DNA from: Morella rubra | Taxonomy: Eukaryota; Streptophyta; Magnoliopsida; Fagales; Myricaceae | Assembly: GCA_003952965.2 (NCBI GenBank) | Contig: CM025851.1 | Coordinates: 9,837,647 to 9,901,646, forward strand | Length of the DNA stretch: 64,000 bases | Direction: 5' to 3' | Shown: positions 23,946 to 35,300 of the stretch, in pieces | How the letters are laid out: each line of letters starts with the position of its first letter | Numbering within the stretch: the first letter of the stretch is position 1 | Position numbers and translations under genes: made by a program | The notes under the pieces: model-generated | Told to the model about the DNA's origin: nothing | The model's database searches: none | The model's input: the letters and a program-made list of their open reading frames with translations, nothing else

Positions 23946-24478
23946 TAAGAAAAATTAGAAGTTTAAAATTATGCACAACAAATCTAAATTTAAGGTGTTG
24001 AGCCTCAAATGAACTTGCATCACTGTAATAATATTAACATCCACATGAAACTAATTGTGAGAATGATAAAAGCTGATACAACATTTTCCAAACCAGCATC
24101 TTTTATTGTATAAAAATAAATTGAGAGCAATACTCTGGTCAATAGGGCCGGACTTTTGAAAACCTATTTGCCACACATCTGACCTAAGAAGTAGTTTTTT
24201 CCTTTCAAACTAGAACATGCAAATAATTGCTTTTTAGTTATGATGTGTGACTAAAAGGTTTTCAGATGTCTGGCTCTACTTACTAGAGTATTGCTCTATT
24301 TCTTTCCATACAATGAAAGATGTTGGTTTAGAAAATATTGTATCAACTTTTGTTATTCACTCCATTAGTTTCCTATGTATGTTAATATTGTTACAGTGAT
24401 GCAAGTCCATTTGAGACCCAACACCTTTTTATTTAGATTTGTCGTGTATAATGTAAAACTTCTATTTTTTCTAACAAA
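23946..24478. repeat. Long inverted repeat (hairpin), arms about 235 bp
   Basis: The left arm (about 23946-24180) and right arm (about 24242-24478) are reverse complements over their full length at roughly 80% by eye, with a loop of about 60 bases. Matching words include ACAAATCTAAAT, ACTTGCATCACTGTAA, ATATTAACAT, GCAATACTCT and CACACATC. It has no coding capacity. It could be a foldback MITE or a small-RNA-producing hairpin. Confidence 0.8.
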
Positions 24479-25098
24479 ATAAAAAAAATGTTTTGAACGT
24501 GCTCGATAGATCACAATATGTTTTATCAGTGTAAACATGTTACATATAATCCTACAACTGCATCAGCCTTATTTGGGGCCTTAGCTTTTCCTACGTTGAT
24601 ATTGGATCACCTTCACCGAAAATGACATCAAGTAGATTATATAAGTAAGTTATTTGATTTTTTCATTCAGCTGACTTTTTTTTAATGATTATTTTTATCA
24701 ATTATTTTAGCGTTATTTATTTAAGCATTATATTGATGATAATTTCTGATGTAGGAAGATAAGAATGCACGTAGAGTTGGAAAAAGTTTTGATGCACGTA
24801 GAGTTGGATGCATACCATGGCGAAAATAGATTATTTTTTATTGCATATTATATTTAAAAGTTTCGAATATTGTAATTAATTAATTAATTGTATATTTTGT
24901 CAATTAATTTTTTTTAATAATATATTGTTGAATAATTTTCTAACAATTTTTTAATTTCTTACAAAAAAATCCGTTCTAACATTTCATTTAACGTTTGAAA
25001 TACAACATTCCTTCCCTACGTTCGAATGGTATTTGAACCTTCGCGTTTCCGTTCATAACATGTTCGAACATCAACTTTTTTTTATTTTTATTCCCGAT

Positions 25099-25445
25099 TG
25101 TTGGAAATATGCCCTCAAAACCAGTTATTAGAATAATTATGAGATAATTATTTATTTTATCGTCACATGTATTTATTACTTATTTGGGTATAATGTTGTA
25201 ACATGAGATGTTACACAGTTATATTGTTAAGTGAAATTGTAGAAAAGTCATGTGATGATTAATGAATCAAAAGGGGGAGTATGACTTTTCGGTTCCTAGT
25301 TCACTTGATAATTGTTCTAGATCAAGGTACATGTTTATGTACAAATAGGTCTACACTCGTTGTGCCTCTATTAAATAAGATGATCTAGAATTCCGCAGCA
25401 AAATCATACACCGATCACTTCTAGGGATGGTCATTTTAGGTATGG
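25099..25445 (+). repeat. Copia-like LTR fragment
   Basis: Starts TGTTGGAAATATGCCCT, a start common to one group of plant copia LTRs. It shares the words ACATGTTTATGTA, GGTCTACACTCGTTGT and CCTCTATTAAATAAGATGAT with an inverted copy at 28310-28600. Confidence 0.55.
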
Positions 25446-25660
25446 TTATCTATACCTGATAAATCACAAGTTTGAGTTTTTTAAAAAGTTCAAGGAATTA
25501 CAAAGTAAAGTGAAAAAATCAACTAGAAAAAGAGTATCAAGATACTTAAATATCTAGATAGTTTTTGAACTTATCTTAGGAATGAAAGCATCATATCTCA
25601 GTTGATTCTCTTGCTAAACCACAACACAAAGGCAATACAACAAATTTTGCCTTTGGGATG
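25435..25660 (+). pseudogene. Copia integrase fragment
   Basis: The plus strand reads YGYLYLINHKFEFFKKFKEL, then degenerate words resembling the integrase C-terminal part of the core (about 25540-25640), with stops and frameshifts. This matches the copia integrase segment ahead of the second catalytic Asp. There is no gag between the LTR-like sequence and this fragment, so the element is internally deleted. Confidence 0.55.
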
Positions 25661-26386
25661 AAATAGGGATCAACCTTTATAAGGTCCAAAGACTCATCCC
25701 TCACTAATCTGTTGATCATATTTAGATTAGCATAATCAAGTGTCAGATGCTACATATAAGTGAGATTCATATCCCTCTTCTTTTTAGAGTTGCATAACTG
25801 GTATCGGCATCTTTCTCAACATTATTCATAGAGTCCACAACTTTTTCAGAAAAATATCTTGACCATCAATAATAGTGCCAGAAGCAATAAACACTTTGAA
25901 TTTAAAAGTTTGAATGAAATCACATTTTTAAAATTTTCTAGCAAATATAAAGATAGTCATCCAAAACAAAGTTTTATTCTTTTTGACTCAAATAAATAAC
26001 ACCAATAGCGGTCGCTGCAACACTTGCAATCATCCTTATATTCTGCAAAATCTCTCCTTTCACTTAATTTTCGGGTTTCCTTAAACCCTGGCAACTTATT
26101 GCAAAAGTGAGATATAGTGCCTAAATAGACACACTAATAATTTACTGGACAAATCATTAAATTGAATTTAATGATAAGCATACCTTTAACAGATTCATTT
26201 TTCCAATATAAAACTTGGCTCAGTTCAAAATGAGCACAAGGTATAGGTTAAGCATAATAAATATGCAAAAACATAGAAAGTCAATTCATATGTATATAAA
26301 AATCCATTAGTTTTGGGTTTTCGAATAACTAATAGTACTTACCACTATAACACATCAATCAAATAAAATACCCGAATATAACATTT
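25661..26386. other. Degenerate non-coding DNA
   Basis: AT-rich, probably the decayed interior of the copia relic that starts at 25099. No domain was recognised. Confidence 0.35.
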
Positions 26387-26391
26387 ATATT

Positions 26392-27646
26392 TGTGAGTCT
26401 AAATAATAACCCAAGAGGGGCGGTAAATTGGGTTTAAATAAAATATGAAACTTTTTCAAATAAAAACTTAGATCTAAAAAACATTTCAAGCAATATAAAT
26501 CACAGCACAATAAATAATAGCAATACAGTAAAAGAGATAAGGAGAAGAGATAACACTGAGATTTTTAGATGATTCGGCCAAGACTTATCTACATCCACCC
26601 TAAGGCTATTGCCTTCCTTGGGCTTTTTCCACTATAATTCAATTGTAGTCACAACTTAGCTTTCGGGTGATAAGTAACTGTTACAAGCGTTTTCTCAAGC
26701 TCACGCTTCAACTCGTACAACAAATCTCACAACCAATGAGATTTCTTCTATCCTCACAAGTACACTCAAGTGTATCCCACACTTCAATATTTTTCAAAGT
26801 TGTATGAAAGAAATGATAAACAATCGCTCTCAAAGCTAGATGTGTAAATGCAAGGCACAAAAGAGCTAGAAAACAAAGATTATAGTGAATGCTACCAGAA
26901 TAACAAGTGACAACGATAGCTTTCTTGGAATGTGTATAGATTTCTTCTTTTGCTCTTTTTCTCTCTCTTTTGGAGGCAAGGTTAAGATTGATGATGTAAG
27001 AGATGCATTTTCTTTCTCCATAAGGTTGTATTTAAACCTTCAGTCTTGGGTGGTCCCAAGGGCCTTTTTGGAATGTTGGAGAGGTACTCTAAGTGCCATA
27101 ATGTCTTGAAATCTGCGTTGATGTCATCTTTTAAAAAATAGAGTTCCCGAAACATATGTTGACACATATATGCCTATGTGCCGACACCTTCTTCAAGTTT
27201 AGAACTAACTCGCAGGTGTTTGTGGCATGTGTCGACACTTCCTTCATCATGTGTCGACAACATCTTCTCATGTGTTGACACTGTGCTTCACATGTGTCCA
27301 CCCTATCAAGGTGGCTTGCTGGCAGCAGTGCGATGTGTCGACACTATGTATCCTATGTGTCGACACCATCTTTGCTGGAGGAGATTTTTAGTGCTTTTTG
27401 ATGTGCAATCTTTTCTATTTCAACACAAAACTCCTACAATGAAAAATATAATAATTTAAGTGCATGTCATGATATTTAATACAATTATAGGGCTCAATGA
27501 ACTTAAGAGAGAATAAATACATTTGAATACTCTTGTTTGAATTGTGGATTGACAATCACGTATTCTAAAAATACTCCAAAACTATTTTATCATTTGTTAT
27601 CATCAAAATCAAATTAGATTGCTCAAGGAGCAACCTTGGGCTAACA
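26392..27646 (-). mobile_element. Solo LTR (SIRE-like family)
   Basis: A 1255-bp LTR from TGTGAGTCT to GGGCTAACA with perfect target duplications ATATT (26387-26391 and 27647-27651). There is no adjoining primer site or polypurine tract. GTGTCGACAC-type palindromes lie between about 27157 and 27366. Confidence 0.92.
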
Positions 27647-27651
27647 ATATT

Positions 27652-28309
27652 CACTGTCCAAGTAGGTATCAAGAACTTTTACCATATGTAAACATAACCT
27701 TATTTTAGTAACCATGCAACAACTTGTAAAAGTGAATAGAAACTATCTATCACGAATCCATCTCATGTCTCATACTGTATGTATGTAAATATTTGTGACT
27801 CTTGTTTTTTTTTTTTTTTTACCACCAAACACACACAATATTCATTATTTTATCGTATGTGTTTATTCAAGTAAGTGCAACCATCGTCTAAATAACATGT
27901 AATTTTCTAATGGGCCAACATTGCTATTTTAGTCAACATCCTCATTCCACAAGCACCCTCATTTATCTTTTAAAGAAATAAATAGGACAAACTATAAAAT
28001 TAAAAAATTAGAATCCCATATTTTAGCTTCATTCAACCCTCAATAAAATAGATTCTCATCTACCAACAATGGGCTTAACGACGCTTCATTTAAAGTAAGA
28101 AATTGTCGTAAAGCTCCTGCCTCGAGGCAATGAAATTGAGGAGTTATAGGCCATGAGATTAGTTTCCTCTAAATAATCACATTTAACATTTGTATTTTTT
28201 TTTGGGTTAACTCGGTCAAAAGAAACTATTTTTCCATTAATTCTCATATTTGATCATGTTCAGGGTATGTACTCTTACAGTGCATCCACTCGTTTGCTTA
28301 AGATCACCA
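27652..28309. other. Non-coding stretch
   Basis: AT-rich with a poly-T run near 27808. It is probably a continuation of the copia relic interrupted by the solo LTR. No domain was recognised. Confidence 0.35.
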
Positions 28310-28600
28310 CCTCAATGACAAAGTCATCATCTTATTTAATAGAGGTACAACGAGTGTAGACCTATTATACATAAACATGTACTTTGGTCTAGAACAAACG
28401 TTAAGTGAACAAAAACTGAAGAGTGATATTCATTGCCTTTGATTCATTAACCATTGGCATGATTTTTTTATATTGTTACTTAACAATATCTATGTAATAT
28501 TTTATGTCACATCATAATACTCAATAAATAAATATAAACATGTGACATCTAATTAAATATTTATTCAGATAATAATTTTTAAGGAATAATTCTTATAGTG
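28310..28600 (-). repeat. Inverted copy of the copia-like LTR fragment
   Basis: Its reverse complement matches 25150-25440 in order (ACATGTTTATGTA, GGTCTACACTCGTTGT, CCTCTATTAAATAAGATGAT). The two copies are therefore head to head about 3 kb apart, which is not the arrangement of one LTR element. Confidence 0.6.
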
Positions 28601-28820
28601 GATTGGGCTATATCAAAAACGATTGGTGTTACTCGAGCCAAGCTAGCTGGGTCAGATTTCTAGCTGGCCATATAAATAAATATAAACATGTGATATCTAA
28701 TTAAATATTTATTTAGATAATAATTTTTAAGGAATAATTCTTATAGTAGATTGGGCTATATCAAAAACGATTGATGTTACTCGAGCCAAGCTAGCTGGGT
28801 CAGATTTCTGGCTGGACATA
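28524..28820. repeat. 148-bp tandem duplication upstream of the glucosidase gene
   Basis: Two units (about 28524-28671 and 28672-28820) are nearly identical, differing by only a few transitions. They contain AATTCTTATAGT, ACTCGAGCCAAGCTAGCTGG and AGATTTCT. They end about 360 bp before the start codon. Confidence 0.85.
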
Positions 28821-29176
28821 AAAATTAAGCGTGTTTGCGCTCGCTTGCGCATCAGTTGACGCAATGGGCCTTAGTAGCCCGTGGCTGTATGCAACCCATT
28901 TTGTTCTCTAGTATTTGGAAATTTAATTGATGGGACCCTCCATAGCTGTAGTATTTTTTTTTTAAAAAAGAGGGAATAATGTAGCCGAAAAACAAAAGAC
29001 AAGGTGTCATTTTGCCTTCTTCCCAGCTGAGTGTTCTCTCGAAACAGCATATCCGTTGAATGTGAATCAAACACCTACTCCTTTGTACTATTCAACACTC
29101 TACTACAATAATAATTTCCCTTGGAAAACAAAACAGAAATGAAAAATAAAAAATTCTGGCAGCAGACTGTTCGCCA
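28821..29176 (+). promoter_or_regulatory. Promoter/5' leader region of the GH31 gene (inferred)
   Basis: Lies between the tandem duplication and the first ATG. No convincing TATA or initiator was seen, so it is placed only by position. Confidence 0.3.
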
Positions 29177-29373
29177 ATGGGAGCAGTACAAGTTTTGAGC
29201 AGCGGGTTGAGTGGAGTTTCGGGATTTGCGTACGGGCATCAACGTTATCGTCTCCAAAGAACTCCTTATACGACTTGGAGTGGACAAACGTCAGTGGCGA
29301 GATTGGGGACGCTTGGTCTTGGTTCCGAGGGCCTCTTTATTTCATCACCATCTTCTCCGTTTGGCTCAATCAG
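29177..29373 (+). CDS. HGL1: GH31 gene exon 1 (residues 1-66)
   Basis: The start ATG at 29177 begins a basic, Ser/Gly-rich, acid-poor N terminus ([17 protein letters not shown]). The donor is CAG|GTTATC; the split Arg codon completes exactly at exon 2. The donor is weak, so exon 1 is the least certain exon. Confidence 0.65.
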
Positions 29374-32300
29374 GTTATCACTACTTCCTTTGATCCATGA
29401 TGGATGAACAACTTGGTGCGTTGGGGAATTATGTTTGTTCGATCGTCGAATTATGTGTTCTGTTCTGCTCAGCATTCGTGTCATACGCGCACTGGCTTTT
29501 CGGTAGCTTGTTTGTCTATGCTTTGGCTGAATAGAATGTCACATTGGACTAGTCAGATTTTGCAAAATATTTGACTGAAGGTGCATGTACACGGTGAAAC
29601 TAGATATATATATTTTCTCAGCAAAAGGGCAAAAGGGTGGAAGAGGATCACCGTCTACTCCTGGGATGACCATAGGAACCTGCACCAGCAGCAGAATATC
29701 CGTTATCCGTATTGAGTCATAGTTAAAGTGGGACAATCACCACAGCCTCACAAGCTTGCAATTGATTTTGGAGGTGGGTTTCGATCAATAGACCTCCTAC
29801 CCCACATTTACTCTTGGATGCTGCTATTTTCAGACCTCTAAACTAATTGAGTTATCACTCTTGTGGTGGTGAAACTAGATATAAAAGTTCAAGTAGGTAT
29901 CTAGATTCTAGTGCTCAGCACTTTTTTGGTTGCCCATTGATTTTTGGTTTTGTCTGTAATCCACCCGGCAAATTTGCATGTTTTTATCGATGGTCTGTGT
30001 TTTATTTATTGCGATTCTTGCCTGAAAAAAGAGGTCCATGGTGGTGCAGTATTTTTTTTGGCAATTTTGGTCAATTATTTAATACATTTCAGTCAATACA
30101 CTGGTACTTGAGTAGGTGCCCTCTAAGCTGAAGCATACAAGTATCTGCTCAATTTTCTTGCACTTGTTTTGATAAATTGTTCAGTTTGAGTCGGTTCTAA
30201 ACTCTTGGAGGTCACATTATATTTTTCAAATTTTCAATGATGGAGACCATTGTCTCATGTTTCTATCTCAATTGATGGTTCTGTTGTTTTATTTATGTTA
30301 TTCATATTGTGACAATGACATGCAATGTCACTTTCAACTTGAATATCCTTTCCTGCTGGGTTGTGAGGTAAAAATGGAGTAGGAATTTAGAGATTGCTAC
30401 CTATCAGAGAAGGATTCCTAATGCGACTGTTGATATGCAGAAAGAAAAGGCTCAGTAAGAAGTTGATTAGTAGAAGGTTGACAGCTAAAATGGCAGATCA
30501 GGGAGAAAAGTCCACTTCAGATGTCACTTCAGGCTATATGATATATCAACCTATATTGGAAGATGGAATCTTTCGATTTGATTGTTCGGCAAATGATAGA
30601 GATACAGCATATCCTAGTTTGTCTTTCATAAACAGCAAGGATAGGGAAACACCTATTATGGGTCACAAGGTGCCCTTATATAGACCGACATTTGAGTGTC
30701 TTTTTGGGCAGCAGATTGTTAAATTTGAGGTCAGTTGCAGTTTTGTTTTTCGTTTTTTTCACATATAATGACTTCTATTTGTTAGAAAAAGAGGGAACCT
30801 AATGTAACTACTATATAAGATTCAGTCCTTCAAATACATTGCAATTTTTCTGTTGTAATTTCACGTGTAACATGATTCCCGATTAATTGATTTGATGGAT
30901 ATTGCTTCTAATTTAGCTTCCTGCTGGAACCTCTTTCTATGGAACTGGAGAAGTTGGTGGACAACTTGAGCGGACGGGAAAGAGAGTAAGACATTTTGTT
31001 ATTCCATTCCATCCATTAAAGCTTTAACCAAGTTCTGTTAATAATGAGTGGTTCCATTGCTCTTAGATTTTTACTTGGAACACAGATGCATGGGGTTATG
31101 GTCCTGAAACCACATCCTTATACCAGTCCCATCCTTGGGTGCTAGCTATTCTTCCCAATGGAGAGGCATTGGGGGTTCTTGCTGACACAACACGACGCTG
31201 TGAGGTGCTGTGGCAAATGAATCATATGGAAGTCAATCTTTCAAAAACCTTTACACTATGCCTTTGAATGTTACTCATTTAGGTCTCAACCTTTTTTCAT
31301 AAACAGATTGACCTCCGAAAGGAATCAAGAATTCAATTTGTGGCTCCATCACCATATCCTGTTATTACATTTGGTCCATTTTCTTCACCCACTGCTGTCT
31401 TGATATCGTTGTCTCATGCAATAGGTAATTTCCTAAACCATTTTAACTTGGTTTCTTTAGTACCTTTATGCATATTTGCTGCCCCAATAACTAAATTAAG
31501 TATGAAAGAACCTACAATTTATGAGTTGAAGAGTCTTACAACCGATAAGTTTACCTAGTTTTCATGAGCTTACCTAGGGGGATGTCTATGATTACTTTTC
31601 ACCAACACTTTTAGGTGCACTCTTCTGATGCAACTTGAGATAAGGCCCAAGGTGAGCCATAGTGGAATTATCATAGCAACGGTTCACACCTTTCGGATTT
31701 CAAATCTCTAGTTAAAAGTAGTTTAAGCTTCTTCTTTGGATCTTATGTGTCTAAGAGTATCTCCCTCCATTGCATCATACTTCTAGGATAACGATATGTT
31801 TTGCATAGACTTGGTGGCTTATTATTACCTCGATATGCATTTCAAAGATTATACATCCTAATCTTTAGGAGTCCGTTTGTTCCTCATCAATGAGCAAATA
31901 AAAAATTATGTACTTTTATTCCTCTAAGAACAAGATGGTGAATGAGGTTGTTTGATAAGCTTGAAGGCTTGGCTTTGAAACATAGGTTCCAAAGAACCAT
32001 TACAATATCCGAACAACACTCTGAATTATCTCGAGCTAAATTGGCTAGAATGAGTGGGTAAAGGCACTTGTTTAGGCTTCTTCTTTATACATACTTATTA
32101 TTCCATTCCTTGCATCCTGGCAAGATTGTCTACGGACACTCTTGGATGTGCTTTTATGCTCAGATTGCCAATTATTTGCTAAGATGTCTTCATTCTTGAA
32201 TGGGATCCCTTGGAAAGACCTTGATGGTTGTAAGCAACTAAAGCTTGTACTTCTACCTCTCTGCAGCAGATTATTTGGTTTTAGTTGAATATTTGGTCGT

Positions 32301-35300
32301 AGGGCAAGAGTTCATACTTTCCTAAGACATTATCCTATAGTAGTGTTGTGTGTTACTCTAACAGTTCCATAAAAATTGACAAGACAACCTTGAACCAAAA
32401 GCAATGAAGATTTTTTTTGGATGAGTGTGCTGAAGACATTTTTTCTCGGATTTATTTATTCCCAATCCATCTCATCAGAAAAGTCGAAGGAAGCAAAAAT
32501 TGAAGACGAGGAAAAAGGAAATGAGAGGAGTGAGGTGCTAAAGGACTAGGACAGTGCTATAAGGAGTGAGGCGTGGTGTCGGGCAGTGGTACAAAACTGA
32601 GCAACAAAGAAAACGATGGTGCATGGTCCGAACAAAACCCTCATGATGAGCCCCAACTTCATGCGCTAGACTAAAGTTTTCGAACCCCAGGGCTACGCTG
32701 GAGAGAGAGAGAGAGTTTCATTATCATTGAGGGAGAGAGTCTCAATGGTGTCATTGTCAACGGACAACTTTGCTGTCCATATCTGTCCACTTTCAATTTT
32801 GGCAATATCTTTCCTTATACAACTTTTATTTCCTTAGTATAAACGTTATTATAGCATTAGATATTAGCAGCTGTAGAGACTCCTGTATATGGCAGTCAGC
32901 TGTTCTAAAGGCTAGCATCAGCATGTATCTTACTACATAATGGCAAGTCTGGACTGAGACAGTATGCAACTCTTTTGTATTTGACCGCCTATCCTCTAAA
33001 CCGATTCCTCTCATGTATCTTGTCCCTTTTTTTGGTCTCGAAAGTGCTCCATCTGTGGGCTTCTAGTGTAGTCCTTCCATGACTGGACTTGGCATTTTTT
33101 GTTTCTCTAGCTCAGTGTGTTGTTCTCTTGTCCTCGTATTTTTTTCTTCACTTCATTTGCAATGGCTCCTATGTGCATCAAGTTTGCTAGTAAGCTGGGC
33201 ATTTCAATTTGGGTTCTGATAGGCCATATTGATCATTGATGTGCAGAGCCGCAAATGTCATATGGAAGGTTTCCGCTTCCTACTCCGTGATTTTGACATA
33301 GTTACTCATTTAGGTCTCCTGTGTCTTTCTTATCATGTAAACAGAGCTGACCTCAATGTGGAATCAACTTGCATAAAGGCTCCATCACCATCAACGTTGT
33401 TTGCTTTCATTTGGTCCATTTTCTTCACCAAAACTGCATCATCTTGATATCAACGTCTCATCGTTGGTAATTTCCTAAACCATTTTAACGTTTGCAAACC
33501 AATACCTATTATGCATATTTGCTGCTCCCAGTCAGTTGAGGCATCTTCAGATAGATTGGTATGTCGCTCTTGAGTGTTTGTACCCTTGGATTGGTAGGAC
33601 TTTCCTTCCTCTAGTTCTGGCAATTCTATTTCAGCTTTTACTATTGCATTGTCCTGTTAGATCGTGAGATTGCAACGGAAAAAATCATTGAATTAAAATA
33701 GTTCAAGTGTTCTACCTCTTCAGATCCACGCACACAGTTCTGAAGAATTTAGAGAGAATTTCTAGAGAGAGAAAGTCTCAAACATGAAAATGAGTTATGT
33801 TACTCTCAAATGAAATTTCGAGCTATTAATAATGGCTTACTCAGAACTCAACTGTGCTCATGCATGAGATATGTAGGGACCTCAATCTGGCCGTAGGATC
33901 ATCATGAAAAATTCTTTTTCATTAACTCTTTATATTCTGTAATCCGAATTTATGGGCTTCTACAAATTGTGATCATGTCTATTAATATATCAAATTACCC
34001 CTAAGAGAGGTGACTCTTTGTGAAACTTGAGATTTGCCCCGGTAAGCCATAGTGGTGAGCTAATAGGATCGGAATAATATCATGATCAAGTTCTTAGCTT
34101 ATATAATTCTTAATTCTTAGTTTGTACCCAATTGGACTTATAAAAAGTTTCAAAAATAATTTTTGTAAATAATTATTTTACACACACACACACACATATA
34201 TATAAGTAAAAATAGTGAAATTTGACTAAATCCGCTGCGTAGCAGTTTTATTGAGTCCAACAATATACAAACATAATGAATATACTGTTAAAGAGATTGG
34301 TGGATTCCATATTAAGCAATTATACAAATTATTTATTTGCACAAGGCCAACTTATCTGGAATATTTTTCGAAGATCATCACCAAATGATTCAGTCAAAGC
34401 ACAAGTAGGTAACAATCAAATCTGTATAACTTCTCAGGTCTAAGGACAACATAAACTAATTGTGTTGAATACCATTCTACATAGTGATTGTTTCCAGAAG
34501 GTATTCATATTTGATCCGATTCAGTCAAGGTATGATTTAATGGCATCTGGATCGCTACGAAGTCCGACTGGTTGCTTTGGAAATAATCAAGAATATGGCG
34601 TTAATTACGGAGAGACTTTGCCCTGTGACTAAGATGTGTTCGTAATATTCTAATATTGCTGCCTCAATGACTAGCCTCTTCATCGGATGTCAAGAATGTT
34701 TTCTCACGGAGATCTCAAAGAATGTATCTCCAGGAGGCCACCACTGGGATTGTCCAATTTTGTTATTTCCGCGTCCTGCTCATAAACTGCCAAGAATGAA
34801 TGTTGGCGGCAAGTTATGGAAGAAGAAATTGCGGCTCTAAAGGCTAATCACACATTGGATGTTGAGCCTTGTCCTCCCAAAATTATTCTCTTGTCTGCTA
34901 GTGGGGATCTTCAGTCAAGGTACGATTTAATGGCATCTGGATCGCTACAAAGCAAATAAAAAATTATGTACTTTTATTCCTCTAAGAACAAGATGGTGAA
35001 TGAGGTTGTTTGATAAGCTTGAAGGCTTGGCTTTGAAGCATAGGTTCCAAAGAACCATTACAATATCCGAACAACACTCTGAATTATCTTCGAGCTAAAT
35101 TGGCTAGAATGAGTGGGTAAAGGCACTTGTTTAGGCTTCTTCTTTATACATACTTATTATTCCATTCCTTGCATCCTGGCAAGATTGTCTACGGACACTC
35201 TTGGATGTGCTTTTATGCTCAGATTGCCAATTATTTGCTAAGATGTCTTCATTCTTGAATGGGATCCCTTGGAAAGACCTTGATGGTTGTAAGCAACTAA

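Larger units (their letters stand above)
19180..25095 (+). mobile_element. CACTA (En/Spm)-like element, right end not found
   Basis: The left terminus CACTACAAGAA at 19180, followed by TTTTGGGACAAAA, is the standard CACTA inverted-repeat start. Inside lie subterminal regions (about 19350-19700 and 22260-23470, again at 23880-23940 and 24960-25070). These are dense in TTCGAA/GTTCGAAC/CCGTTCGATG/GTTAGAACG words in both orientations, as En/Spm subterminal repeats are. The TTCGAA words stop at about 25070, just before a copia-like LTR start (25099). A matching TTCTTGTAGTG right end was not seen, so the element is truncated or its end is elsewhere. Confidence 0.5.
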
